Shown: positions 1-8,074, numbered from the stretch's first letter. The stretch: 64,000 nucleotides of DNA from SKPS01 sp964469215 (GCA_964469215.1 CAYXYB010000004.1:62001-126000); one strand, 5' to 3'. Program-made: numbers and translations. Notes: generated by a model from the letters alone, not told the origin.

Positions 1-1395
1 AAAAGTATTAATAACCGATGAAAGTGTCTTTGCGTTGATAAGGTCGGTTGGTGTGAAAACTTCATTATCCCTTACATTCATTCTCTCACGAATTGTTCGG
101 GCCATCCTTGCCAGACCGACACCAAACTGAGAATATAGCTGTTCCCCAACTGTCTTAACCCTACGGTTACTAAGATGGTCAATATCATCAACCTCTGTTT
201 TGGCATTTATCAGCTCAATTAGGTGTCTGATAATAGCGATAATATCTTCCTTTGTAAGGATTCTGATGCTTGTATTAACGTCAAGATTCAGTTTTCTGTT
301 TATCTTGTATCGCCCGACATCCCCAAGGTCATAACGCTTATCTGAGAAAAAGAGATTGTTCAGGATGCTTCTGGCAGTCTCTTCATCCGGAGGCTCGGCA
401 TTTCTAAGCTGCCTGTAAATATACTCTACCGCTTCCTTTTCACTATTGGCAGTGTCTTTCTGAAGAGTATTGAAAATAATTGCAAAATCGTTGGAATTCA
501 CATCCTCACGATGCAATAATATTGATTTGACTCCTGCATCAATAATTAATTCAATGTGAACATCTTCGAGAATGGTTTCCCTGTCTATGATAACTTCGGT
601 ACGCTCAATTGAAACTACCTCACCGGTATCTTCATCCACAAAATCCTCAATCCATGATCTGAGTACCTTTGCAGCAAGCTTCCGGCCTAAAAGCTTCTTA
701 AGGGCAGTTTTGCTTACTTTCACCTCATCAGCGAGCTGAAAAATCTCCAGGATATCCTTGTCACTTTCAAACCCTATTGCCCTGAGAAGGGTTGTGACGG
801 GAAGCTTCTTCTTCCTGTCGATATAGGCATACATCACATTATTGATGTCGGTGGCAAACTCAATCCAGGAGCCCTTGAAAGGGATAATTCTGGCCGAATA
901 AAGATGCGATCCGTTCGCATGAAGGCTTGTCCCAAAGAATACACCCGGAGATCTGTGCAACTGTGAAACAATCACACGTTCTGCACCATTTATGACGAAG
1001 GTTCCCCTTGGTGTCATATAAGGTATTGTTCCGAGATATACATCCTGGATGATGGTTTCGAAATCCTCGTGTTCCGGATCATTACAAAACAATTTGAGCT
1101 TGGCTTTCAGTGGTACTGAATAAGTAAGTCCCCGCTCAATACACTCCTCAATAGAGTAGCGTGGGGGATCAACAAAGTAATCTAGAAACTCTAAGACAAA
1201 ATTGTTTCGTGTGTCCGAAATAGGAAAATTCTCATCAAAGACTTTAAAAAGGCCTTCATTTTTCCTGTTTTCAGGTGTTGTTTCAAGCTGAAAAAACTCC
1301 CGGAATGATTCTAGCTGAATATCCAGGAAATCAGGATAATCGGCATGGATCTTTGCAGTTCTGAAGTCGATCCGGTTGCTATTTTTTGAAGCCAA
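1..1395 (-). CDS. rpoB: RNA polymerase beta subunit, N-terminal 465 residues (partial)
   Basis: Catalytic beta subunit of RNA polymerase. The reading frame is open from 1395 to the window edge and gives 465 codons. It starts MASKNSNRIDF and contains the conserved segment ERVIVSQLHRSPGVFFGTS. The last visible residues (VFTPTDLINAKTLSSVINTF) lie just before the rifampicin-binding cluster, so that region is outside the window. The start must be TTG at 1393-1395: an in-frame TAA lies 12 bases upstream and there is no in-frame ATG between them. The gene follows rplL after a 123-base gap that holds a strong hairpin. Identity is certain; only the start codon choice is inferred. Confidence 0.97.
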   Translation of the reverse strand, partial: MASKNSNRIDFRTAKIHADYPDFLDIQLESFREFFQLETTPENRKNEGLFKVFDENFPISDTRNNFVLEFLDYFVDPPRYSIEECIERGLTYSVPLKAKLKLFCNDPEHEDFETIIQDVYLGTIPYMTPRGTFVINGAERVIVSQLHRSPGVFFGTSLHANGSHLYSARIIPFKGSWIEFATDINNVMYAYIDRKKKLPVTTLLRAIGFESDKDILEIFQLADEVKVSKTALKKLLGRKLAAKVLRSWIEDFVDEDTGEVVSIERTEVIIDRETILEDVHIELIIDAGVKSILLHREDVNSNDFAIIFNTLQKDTANSEKEAVEYIYRQLRNAEPPDEETARSILNNLFFSDKRYDLGDVGRYKINRKLNLDVNTSIRILTKEDIIAIIRHLIELINAKTEVDDIDHLSNRRVKTVGEQLYSQFGVGLARMARTIRERMNVRDNEVFTPTDLINAKTLSSVINTF

Positions 1396-1448
1396 TGTTT
1401 TTGGGATTTAAGGTTTAAGAAAATACAGAACTCTTAAGGTATATTAAT

Positions 1449-1499
1449 AAAACAGGATCAGACCTGAACGGCCGTAAAGCAGAACAGGTCTTCATCCTG
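1449..1499 (-). terminator. rplL-rpoB intergenic attenuator or processing hairpin
   Basis: On the minus strand, CAGGAT and GACCTG (1494-1499 and 1485-1490) pair with CAGGTC and ATCCTG (1461-1466 and 1453-1458). This gives a two-part stem around an 18-base loop, followed by TTTT. It lies between rplL and rpoB, where E. coli also has a partial terminator and an RNase III site. The short U run suggests partial termination or cleavage rather than full stop. The pairing is seen; the role is inferred from position. Confidence 0.6.
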
Positions 1500-1518
1500 T
1501 AAGTTACTGGAGGAGCTC

Positions 1519-1896
1519 TTATAGGACTTCAACCTCTGCTCCGGCTTCTTCCAGTTGTGATTTTAGTGCTTCAGCTTCATCTTTCGACACACCCTCTTTT
1601 ATAGCTTTGGGTGCAGCATCAACGAGCTCCTTTGACTCTTTAAGCCCCAGGCTGGTAAGCTCTTTTACAAGCTTAACAACTGCAAGCTTAGCCTGACCGG
1701 CTGATTTGAGAATCACATCAAAAGAAGTTTTCTCTTCAACCACGGCAGCTTCAACACCGCCAACAGGTCCTGCAATTGCCACTGCTGCGGCTGCGGGTTC
1801 AATACCATACTCATCTTTAAGAATCTGTGCCAGTTCATTTACCTCTTTAACTGTCAGATTAACCAATTGTTCTGCAAAAGCTTTTAAATCTGCCAT
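1519..1896 (-). CDS. rplL: Large ribosomal subunit protein bL12 (L7/L12)
   Basis: Stalk protein of the 50S subunit that recruits and activates translational GTPases. The 125 residues are the usual length. The N-terminal dimerisation part (about 1-33) is followed by an alanine/glycine/valine hinge (about 34-50) and the conserved C-terminal factor-binding domain with the KSAGQAKLAVVKLVKELT helix region. It is encoded 63 bases after rplJ, the protein that anchors it, in the usual L10-L12-rpoB order. Confidence 0.98.
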   Translation of the reverse strand: MADLKAFAEQLVNLTVKEVNELAQILKDEYGIEPAAAAVAIAGPVGGVEAAVVEEKTSFDVILKSAGQAKLAVVKLVKELTSLGLKESKELVDAAPKAIKEGVSKDEAEALKSQLEEAGAEVEVL

Positions 1897-1959
1897 TTTT
1901 CTATACTTGTTTAATAGTTTTCAATAAAAAAATTGTAATTCATATAATCCACATTCATA

Positions 1960-2487
1960 TCAGGCATCCTTCTCTGAAAGAGTTTCCAGGATACCAACAA
2001 GTTTTTGTCCCCCACCCTGCAGTGCAGAAATAACATTCTTTGCAGGCGATTGCAGAAGAGCAACCACATCAGCGATAAGCTCCAGTCTGGATTTTACATT
2101 TACCAGTCTTTCAAGCTGATCTTCACCGATGTAACATGTCTCTTCAACGTAAGCCGCTTTCAGAAGTGGCTTTACCTGATTGTGCTTTTTCCTGTACTCC
2201 ACGATCAGCTTTGCCGGCAGGTTACCTGTTTCGGCAAACATCACAGAGGTGGGTCCTTCAAGAATCGGGTACAACTCAGTCAGATCCTTGTCAGAACGCT
2301 CCATTGCCTTACGCAGAAGAGTGTTCTTAACAACCTGCAACCTTACCTCCTTTCTAAAACATAAACGTCTTAAATTGGTGGTGTTTTCGGCATTTAGTCC
2401 TTCAATATCAGTGAGATAAAAGTATCCTGCCTCATTGAGTTGTGTTGTCAGGGAGTCTATAAATTCGTTTTTTTCCTCTTTATTCAT
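1960..2487 (-). CDS. rplJ: Large ribosomal subunit protein uL10
   Basis: Base of the 50S stalk: it binds 23S rRNA with its N-terminal domain and L12 dimers with its C-terminal helix. The 175-residue length fits the family. N-terminal residues such as NTTNLRRLCFRKEVRLQVVK and the segment PTSVMFAETGNLPAKLIVEY are family-typical, and the tail ends in a helix suited to L12 binding. It lies 45 bases after rplA, too little space for a full L10 autoregulatory leader of the known Rfam type. Confidence 0.97.
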   Translation of the reverse strand: MNKEEKNEFIDSLTTQLNEAGYFYLTDIEGLNAENTTNLRRLCFRKEVRLQVVKNTLLRKAMERSDKDLTELYPILEGPTSVMFAETGNLPAKLIVEYRKKHNQVKPLLKAAYVEETCYIGEDQLERLVNVKSRLELIADVVALLQSPAKNVISALQGGGQKLVGILETLSEKDA

Positions 2488-2532
2488 AATAATTCTTCCT
2501 TACTGTTCAATTATTGTCTGGACACCTGACTC

Positions 2533-3228
2533 TTATAGATTAACCAACTTTGTATCGACCTGCACGCTGGGGCTCATTGTGCTTGACAAATAGATACTTT
2601 TCATGTAAGTACCCTTTGCAGCGGCAGGTTTTAGTTTTACAACAGTCTGTATCAGTTCAACAGCATTATCCATCAGTTTATCCTTTTCAAAAGATACCCG
2701 ACCGACGGAGGCATGAATGATACCGAACTTATCAACTTTAAAGTCAATCTTTCCTGCTTTGACATCCTGAACCGCTCTGGTAATATCCATTGTAACGGTT
2801 CCGGTTTTGGGGTTTGGCATCAGACCGCGCGGGCCAAGTATCTTTCCAAGGGGCCCAAGCTTAGGCATAACATTGGGCTGCGTGATAATAACATCAACAT
2901 CAGTCCATCCCTGTTTGATCTTCTCAATATACTCGTCCAGTCCGCAGTAATCCGCACCAGATTGTTTCGCCTCGTCCTCCTTGTCAGGAGTGCAAAGGAC
3001 CAAAACTCTTTTAGTCCTGCCGGTTCCATGAGGTAGTGTTACAGATCCGCGTACCATCTGATTAGCCTTACGTGGGTCCACACCCAAGCGTATGTCAACA
3101 TCAACGGAGGCATCAAACTTAACATTTGTGATCTTCTTTATTACCTCAACAGCATCAGCTAAAGTATGTATTCTGGTCTTGTCGTATTTTGCCAAGGCCT
3201 CTTTCTTGTTCTTTGTAAGTTTACCCAT
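2533..3228 (-). CDS. rplA: Large ribosomal subunit protein uL1
   Basis: L1 stalk protein involved in release of E-site tRNA, and a translational repressor of its own operon in other bacteria. The 231 residues show the typical order: MGKLTKNKKEAL start, DVDIRLGVDPRKANQMVRGSV, then the signature region MPKLGPLGKILGPRGLMPNP at about residues 122-141. It follows rplK with a 48-base gap, the conserved L11-L1 operon order. Confidence 0.98.
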   Translation of the reverse strand: MGKLTKNKKEALAKYDKTRIHTLADAVEVIKKITNVKFDASVDVDIRLGVDPRKANQMVRGSVTLPHGTGRTKRVLVLCTPDKEDEAKQSGADYCGLDEYIEKIKQGWTDVDVIITQPNVMPKLGPLGKILGPRGLMPNPKTGTVTMDITRAVQDVKAGKIDFKVDKFGIIHASVGRVSFEKDKLMDNAVELIQTVVKLKPAAAKGTYMKSIYLSSTMSPSVQVDTKLVNL

Positions 3229-3276
3229 TACTTTTCCTTTTGATAATCAATGAAATCTTAAATAATAACCAGATGG

Positions 3277-3723
3277 CTATTTATCTGCAAAGGGTGACTC
3301 ACCTTTAACCGTGATTCCCATACTTCGGGCTGTACCGGCAACCATTTTCATTGCTGATTCAATCGTAAAGGCATTCAGGTCTGTCATCTTATCTTCTGCA
3401 ATCTGACGAACCTGATCCCATGTTACGGAAGCCACCTTTGCCCTGTTAGATTCAGAAGAACCTTTCTTAAGTCTGGTGATCTCCATAAGCTGAACAGCAG
3501 CGGGTGGTGTTTTAATGATAAAATCGAAGGATTTATCCCTGTAAACAGTTATAACTACAGGAATTACCTTACCGGCCTGATCCTGCGTTCTGGCGTTAAA
3601 CTGCTTACAAAACTCCATAATGTTCACACCCTTGGCACCTAATGCAGGCCCTACAGGTGGAGATGGATTGGCTGCTCCTCCCTTTATCTGTAACTTTATC
3701 AATCCGCTTACTTCTTTTGCCAT
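3277..3723 (-). CDS. rplK: Large ribosomal subunit protein uL11
   Basis: Binds the GTPase-associated region of 23S rRNA and is needed for the stringent response. The 148 residues include the proline-rich N-terminal motif NPSPPVGPALGAKGVNIMEF (20-39) and the C-terminal RNA-binding segment ending in GTARSMGITVKG. It comes 48 bases after nusG on the same strand, in the standard secE-nusG-rplK-rplA order. Confidence 0.98.
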   Translation of the reverse strand: MAKEVSGLIKLQIKGGAANPSPPVGPALGAKGVNIMEFCKQFNARTQDQAGKVIPVVITVYRDKSFDFIIKTPPAAVQLMEITRLKKGSSESNRAKVASVTWDQVRQIAEDKMTDLNAFTIESAMKMVAGTARSMGITVKGESPFADK

Positions 3724-3771
3724 GTTTTGTAATTTTCAAAATTAAGAAGTGAAATATAGGTTTACCTGGCC

Positions 3772-4320
3772 CTATTCTTTGGCCACCTGCATAAATCCCA
3801 ACTCCAATGGAGTTTTCCTCCCGAAGATCTTAACCATCACTTTCAGTTTTTTCTTCTCTTCATTGATTTCTTCAATGACTCCAGTAAAACTGTTAAACGG
3901 CCCATCGATCACTGTAACAGTCTCCCCAACCAGATAAGGTATTGATACCTCTTCTCCGCGTTCAGCCAGCTCATCTACCTTTCCTAAGATCCGATTTACC
4001 TCGTGTTGACGCAAAGGACTTGGTTCTCCACCTTTTTCTGTTCCAAGAAAACCGATTACACCGGGAATAGATTTGATAATATGAGGTATCTCTCCTGTCA
4101 GGAAAGCTTCAATCAGCACGTATCCGGGATAATAGTTGCGCTCTTTGCTTATCTTTTTACCCTTGCGTACCTGATACACTTTCTCTGTTGGGATGAGCAC
4201 CTTTGAGACATAGTCGGCGTAGTTCAGACGATTGATCTCGTTCTCTATATACTCTTTCACCTTCTTCTCCTGACCACTCGTTGCCCTGACTACATACCAT
4301 CTTTTTTCAATCTCGCTCAT
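3772..4320 (-). CDS. nusG: Transcription termination/antitermination factor NusG
   Basis: Couples RNA polymerase with Rho and the ribosome. From the start MSEIEKRWYVVRATSGQEKK it has 182 residues: an NGN domain (about 8-115, with KRWYVVRATSGQEKKV and the LIEAFLTGEIPHIIKSIPGV segment) and a C-terminal KOW domain (GETVTVIDGPFNSFTGVIEE). The frame is open 48 codons further upstream to 4464, but that extension has no NusG similarity and would nearly touch secE, so ATG at 4318-4320 is preferred. It lies between secE and rplK. Confidence 0.97.
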   Translation of the reverse strand: MSEIEKRWYVVRATSGQEKKVKEYIENEINRLNYADYVSKVLIPTEKVYQVRKGKKISKERNYYPGYVLIEAFLTGEIPHIIKSIPGVIGFLGTEKGGEPSPLRQHEVNRILGKVDELAERGEEVSIPYLVGETVTVIDGPFNSFTGVIEEINEEKKKLKVMVKIFGRKTPLELGFMQVAKE

Positions 4321-4484
4321 AACCAAATGTTCCCCGTTACCCGGATTGTGAGATTTAAACAGTATTGCAAATGTTCTTTGTTTTGCGGTCCATCTTGCAG
4401 TCGTCCGGGTTGAATAACTACATAGGAAGCAATGGAACCACCCGACAATGAACGAAAACAGCAAGTACCTGCAGTTTGCATCTT

Positions 4485-4709
4485 TTAACTGCCGATAAGT
4501 CTGTAGAATAATTCAAGTATGCCTGACCACCACTTTATTCCAGGATGAACACCAAAGATGAAGTCCATCAGGAAGATCATCAGCGCAAAGACCAGTGCGG
4601 CAACAGATACCACAATGGCGCTACTCTGAAGTTCTTTCCATGTAGGCCAAGACACTTTGTTGACCAACTCGTCATAGCTTTCCCTGAAATATTCTACAAT
4701 TCTTGCCAT
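4485..4709 (-). CDS. secE: Preprotein translocase subunit SecE
   Basis: Small membrane subunit that clamps SecY. The 74 residues have an amphipathic N-terminal helix with the family motif ELVNKVSWPTWKEL (about 14-27), then a single membrane helix of about 20 residues (SAIVVSVAALVFALMIFLMD) and a short tail. It lies directly downstream of tRNA-Trp and upstream of nusG, the usual position. Confidence 0.96.
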   Translation of the reverse strand: MARIVEYFRESYDELVNKVSWPTWKELQSSAIVVSVAALVFALMIFLMDFIFGVHPGIKWWSGILELFYRLIGS

Positions 4710-4747
4710 GATTCTCTTTATATTGTTTTTATTCTTTCATTTCTTTG

Positions 4748-4820
4748 CACGGGTGGAAGGACTTGAACCCTCAACCAATGGTTTTGGAGACCACTACTCT
4801 ACCAATTGAGCTACACCCGT
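4748..4820 (-). tRNA. tRNA-Trp (CCA)
   Basis: A 73-base cloverleaf with 7-bp acceptor stem (ACGGGTG / CACCCGT), anticodon CCA in the loop between GTGGT and ACCAT, and the T-loop GGTTCAAGTCC. No CCA is encoded at the 3' end. It lies between tuf and secE. Its 5' end is only two bases from the left arm of the 16-bp inverted repeat that encloses tuf. Confidence 0.95.
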
Positions 4821-4822
4821 GT

Positions 4823-4838
4823 GACAAACAGACGATTA
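4823..4838. repeat. Inverted repeat arm downstream of tuf
   Basis: The 16 bases GACAAACAGACGATTA are the exact reverse complement of 6116-6131, which lies upstream of tuf. In the minus-strand transcript the two arms can pair and enclose the tuf message between tRNA-Thr(GGT) and tRNA-Trp. The arm stops two bases before the tRNA-Trp 5' end. A competing local structure (TACCC/GGGTA, GTGAC/GTCAC) is possible in 4821-4860. Confidence 0.8.
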
Positions 4839-4888
4839 CCCTTATATACGGGTAGTCACCTGCCTGAATTATCTCGCTTTCAAAGCTC

Positions 4889-6076
4889 TTAGTCGAGGAG
4901 TTCAGTTACCTGACCGGCACCTACAGTACGTCCACCTTCACGGATTGCAAAACGTAACCCCTTGTTCATGGCGATCTCAGCAATAAGATGACCGGTGATT
5001 GTGAGGTTGTCACCCGGCATAACCATTTCCACTCCTTCAGGAAGTTCAACTTCACCCGTTACGTCAGTTGTACGGAAATAGAACTGCGGCCTGTACCTGT
5101 TGTGGAAAGGCGTATGACGTCCACCTTCCTCTTTCTTGAGGATATAAACCTCAGCCTTGAAGTTCTTATGCGGCTTAACTGAGTCAGGCTTGGCTATAAC
5201 CATACCCCTGCGTATTTCATTCTTGTCGATACCACGGAGCAAAAGACCAACATTATCACCTGCTTCACCACGGTCAAGAATCTTCCTGAACATTTCAACA
5301 CCGGTTACAACTGATTTCAGCTTCTCTGCACCCATACCGATGATGTCAACCGGATTTCCGGTTAAGATTACGCCGGTTTCAATTCTTCCGGTAGCAACGG
5401 TACCACGGCCTGTAATTGAGAATACATCTTCTACAGGCATCAGGAATGGTTTGTCAATTTCACGCGGTGGCAATGGAATGTATGTGTCGCATGCAACCAT
5501 CAACTCATATACTTTTTCCATCCATTTGGACTCTTTGTTCATAGCACCAAGTGCAGAACCCTGGATAACAGGAGTGTTATCGCCATCGAACTCATAGAAT
5601 GAAAGAAGCTCACGAATTTCCATCTCAACAAGCTCCAGGAGCTCTTCATCGTCAACCATATCAACCTTATTCATAAAAACAACCAGTTTGGGAACACCAA
5701 CCTGACGAGCCAGAAGAATGTGCTCGCGGGTCTGAGGCATTGGTCCGTCGGTTGCTGCTACAACAAGTATTGCTCCGTCCATCTGTGCTGCTCCCGTAAC
5801 CATGTTTTTAACATAGTCAGCGTGACCCGGACAGTCAACGTGTGCATAGTGCCTGTTCTCGGTGGTATATTCAACGTGAGCAGTGTTAATTGTTATACCA
5901 CGCTCCTTTTCTTCAGGTGCATTGTCAATTGAATCAAATGTTTTGATCTCAGAAAGTCCCTTATCAGCAAGACACATGGTGATTGCTGCAGTAAGTGTTG
6001 TCTTGCCATGGTCAACGTGCCCGATTGTGCCAATATTGACATGTGGTTTCGACCGATCAAATTTTTCTTTAGCCAT
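4889..6076 (-). CDS. tuf: Elongation factor Tu
   Basis: GTPase that delivers aminoacyl-tRNA to the ribosome. The 395 residues are the standard length. G1 is GHVDHGKT (19-26), G3 is in DCPGHADYVKNM, G4 is NKVD, and domains 2 and 3 are complete, ending GRTVGAGQVTELLD. It is placed between tRNA-Thr(GGT) and tRNA-Trp, an old arrangement (tRNA-tuf-tRNA-secE) known in several phyla. Perfect 16-base inverted arms flank it on both sides, which suggests the message is released from the tRNA precursor by processing. Confidence 0.99.
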   Translation of the reverse strand: MAKEKFDRSKPHVNIGTIGHVDHGKTTLTAAITMCLADKGLSEIKTFDSIDNAPEEKERGITINTAHVEYTTENRHYAHVDCPGHADYVKNMVTGAAQMDGAILVVAATDGPMPQTREHILLARQVGVPKLVVFMNKVDMVDDEELLELVEMEIRELLSFYEFDGDNTPVIQGSALGAMNKESKWMEKVYELMVACDTYIPLPPREIDKPFLMPVEDVFSITGRGTVATGRIETGVILTGNPVDIIGMGAEKLKSVVTGVEMFRKILDRGEAGDNVGLLLRGIDKNEIRRGMVIAKPDSVKPHKNFKAEVYILKKEEGGRHTPFHNRYRPQFYFRTTDVTGEVELPEGVEMVMPGDNLTITGHLIAEIAMNKGLRFAIREGGRTVGAGQVTELLD

Positions 6077-6115
6077 ACTGTTTAATTATTAAGTTGATTA
6101 ATTGATTAATAGAAA

Positions 6116-6131
6116 TAATCGTCTGTTTGTC
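6116..6131. repeat. Inverted repeat arm upstream of tuf
   Basis: TAATCGTCTGTTTGTC is the exact reverse complement of 4823-4838. It lies 39 bases upstream of the tuf start codon and 27 bases after the 3' end of tRNA-Thr(GGT). The match is exactly 16 bases and does not extend on either side. For two arms about 1.3 kb apart, a match of this length is unlikely by chance. Confidence 0.8.
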
Positions 6132-6158
6132 TTTTATTATCTCTTTAATTCATTTTTG

Positions 6159-6230
<72 letters not shown>

Positions 6231-6306
6231 ATAACTGTTTTGATGCACAAATCACCTGTCCTTTCTATAGCAGTTATGCCATCAGAGACCCTTCTACTAC
6301 ATGGAG

Positions 6307-6379
6307 AGCGGGAGACGGGACTCGAACCCGCCACCTACAGCTTGGAAGGCTGTCGCTCTACCGGATGAGCTACTCCCGC
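6307..6379 (-). tRNA. tRNA-Gly (TCC)
   Basis: A 73-base cloverleaf: acceptor GCGGGAG / CTCCCGC, anticodon stem ACAGC / GCTGT with loop CTTCCAA (anticodon TCC), and T-arm GCGGGTTCGAGTCCCGT. It is part of the four-tRNA cluster upstream of tuf. Confidence 0.95.
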
Positions 6380-6423
6380 ACATCAATTCCACTACTATCT
6401 TTTCGCTCAGCGACTCAAACAAG

Positions 6424-6505
6424 TGGGGAGAGAAGGATTCGAACCTCCGAAGGCTTCGCCAACAGATTTACAGTCTGCTCCATTTGACCGCTCTGGTATC
6501 TCCCC
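6424..6505 (-). tRNA. tRNA-Tyr (GTA)
   Basis: An 82-base class II tRNA with acceptor GGGGAGA / TCTCCCC, anticodon loop CTGTAAA (anticodon GTA), a long variable arm (about TTGGCGAAGCC) and T-arm GGAGGTTCGAATCCTTC. The long variable arm and the GTA anticodon agree on tyrosine. It is separated from the next tRNA upstream by 11 bases. Confidence 0.95.
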
Positions 6506-6516
6506 TGATCTCATTG

Positions 6517-6590
6517 AGCCGATGGACGGATTCGAACCGCCGACCGGCTGATTACAAATCAGCTGCTCTGGCCAACTGAGCTACATCGGC
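6517..6590 (-). tRNA. tRNA-Thr (TGT)
   Basis: A 74-base cloverleaf with acceptor GCCGATG / CATCGGC, anticodon stem GCTGA / TCAGC around TTTGTAA (anticodon TGT), and T-arm GCGGTTCGAATCCGT. It is the first tRNA of the cluster and begins 15 bases after the end of the hpf terminator-like hairpin, so its own promoter must overlap that hairpin or transcripts must read through it. Confidence 0.95.
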
Positions 6591-6605
6591 ATGAAGTTTA
6601 AGAAC

Positions 6606-6634
6606 GAAAAAATGCAGCCCTTAAAAAGGACTGC
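6606..6634 (-). terminator. Rho-independent terminator after hpf
   Basis: The minus strand reads GCAGTCCTT TTT AAGGGCTGC followed by ATTTTTT. This is a 9-bp stem (one G-T pair) with a 3-base loop and a U run, a classical intrinsic terminator. It lies 62 bases after the hpf stop codon and only 15 bases before tRNA-Thr(TGT). Confidence 0.8.
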
Positions 6635-6696
6635 AAAAATACGAAGATTTAATTTATTACCAAATCTTTTTTTTAATAAAAAAAACGAAACCCTGC

Positions 6697-6996
6697 CTAC
6701 TTTGATCTTATCTTTTCCTTATGTTTTGAAAGCTGACGCCTTAAAGCCGTAATAGCTTGATCTGCCGCCTCTTCAAATGTTTTAGATTGCTTTCTTGCGA
6801 ACAAATCCTGCCCCGGAATCATTAATCTGATCTCAGCAATCTTGTTATTATTGTCATCTACATTCTCGAGACGGAGAACAACCTCACTTCCAATTAGGCT
6901 TTCATATACTGCACCCAGCTTCTTAACTTTGGTAGTGACGAAATCCTCTAATTTGCTATCTGCCTTGAAATGAAGACTCTGAATCGTTACTCTCAT
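6697..6996 (-). CDS. hpf: Short ribosome hibernation promoting factor (HPF/RaiA family)
   Basis: Binds the 30S decoding region and idles ribosomes in starvation. The 99 residues match a short-form HPF (no C-terminal dimerisation domain): MRVTIQSLHFKADSKLEDFV start, then the beta-alpha-beta pattern with VVLRLENV and KIAEIRLMIPGQDLFAR, and an acidic/basic C-terminal helix. It lies 50 bases downstream of the Xer recombinase gene and upstream of the tRNA cluster, a common arrangement in Bacteroidota. Confidence 0.93.
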   Translation of the reverse strand: MRVTIQSLHFKADSKLEDFVTTKVKKLGAVYESLIGSEVVLRLENVDDNNNKIAEIRLMIPGQDLFARKQSKTFEEAADQAITALRRQLSKHKEKIRSK

Positions 6997-7046
6997 AATT
7001 TTACTCTCCTTTTTTAATGATTATATATTATGGTATGTCTGTTTTA

Positions 7047-7931
7047 TTAAGCACGTGGATGAGCCTGCCTGTAAACACGCTTTAACTTCTCAACACTATT
7101 GTGTGTATATACCTGTGTTGACGCTAAAGAGCTGTGGCCAAGCAACTCCTTCACAGCATTGATGTCTGCTCCATTGTTCAACATTGCAGTAGCAAAAGTG
7201 TGCCTTATTATATGAGGACTCCTGCGGGTAAGTGTTGTTACAGCCGATAAACTTTTATTCACAATGTTATAAACAAATTTTGCATACAATGGTTTTCCTT
7301 TGTCGGTAAGTATCAAAGGTTCAATCATTTCAGCCCCAAATAGTTTATCCCGGATTTCAATATATTGATTAAGCATTTTTATTAGATTGTTTCCTAAAGG
7401 AATTACCCGTTGCTTGTTGCGTTTTCCGGTAACCTTGATGGTGTCTGACCCTTGTGTAATTTGCCCGCGACTTATCCCTAACAGTTCCGATAACCTTATC
7501 CCAGTCTGATAGAACAGTTCCAGAATTACCCTGTTTCGAAGAGAGGTAAAATCATCTCCGGTGCAAACCACATCCAGCAAGTGAATCATTGAGGTGTCAT
7601 CCACAAACTCAGGTAACCTCCTGCTTGTTTTCAGCATCGACAGCCCGCCAGTAGGATCTGATGAGATCTGACCTTCACGGTTGCAATATCTATAAAACGA
7701 CTTCAATGCAACCAGTTTCCTGTTCACTGATCTTGGCAAAAAGCCTTTGTCAACCATTAAAACAATCCAGGAACGGATGTGGTATGTTTCACCCTTAAGA
7801 ATGTCGTCGAGATCATACTCCATCCTCAGATAATCCGAATACTGACATAAATCGTTCTTATATGCGGTGATGGTATGCTCAGAATACCTCTTTTCAAACT
7901 TAAGATGGTCAAGAAAGTCGCTTATTCCCAT
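7047..7931 (-). CDS. Tyrosine recombinase, XerC/XerD type
   Basis: Site-specific recombinase of the phage integrase family, probably one of the pair that resolves chromosome dimers at dif. The 294 residues begin MGISDFLDHLKFEKRYSEHT, with a SAM-like core-binding N-terminal domain and a C-terminal catalytic domain holding all catalytic residues. Numbered from an alternative GTG start three codons upstream at 7940, these are R149, K173, H243, R246, H269 and nucleophile Y278. There is no sign of a genomic island or att site nearby, and its neighbours (rpsU, hpf) are housekeeping, so a Xer role is more likely than a mobile integrase. XerC versus XerD cannot be separated by eye. Confidence 0.9.
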   Translation of the reverse strand: MGISDFLDHLKFEKRYSEHTITAYKNDLCQYSDYLRMEYDLDDILKGETYHIRSWIVLMVDKGFLPRSVNRKLVALKSFYRYCNREGQISSDPTGGLSMLKTSRRLPEFVDDTSMIHLLDVVCTGDDFTSLRNRVILELFYQTGIRLSELLGISRGQITQGSDTIKVTGKRNKQRVIPLGNNLIKMLNQYIEIRDKLFGAEMIEPLILTDKGKPLYAKFVYNIVNKSLSAVTTLTRRSPHIIRHTFATAMLNNGADINAVKELLGHSSLASTQVYTHNSVEKLKRVYRQAHPRA

Positions 7932-8074
7932 AACCCTCACTTATCCCTTTTTCTTTCAGATGCGATCAATTATTGTTTAACGAATCACGGCTAAAAATAA
8001 TACATTTTTCAGGAAAAAGCAACGATTTTAACAAATATTAACCGGAAAATTATCCACAATATAATTTCAGAAAT

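Noticed and set aside
3772..4464. Longer nusG reading from 4464
   Set aside because: The extra 48 residues have no NusG similarity and the family start MSEIEKRWYVV is at 4320.
5157..5597. 146-codon open frame on the plus strand
   Set aside because: It is antisense to tuf and arises from codon bias of the conserved gene.
7047..7931. Xer-type recombinase as sign of a mobile island
   Set aside because: All neighbours are core genes in conserved order, and there are no direct repeats or cargo genes.
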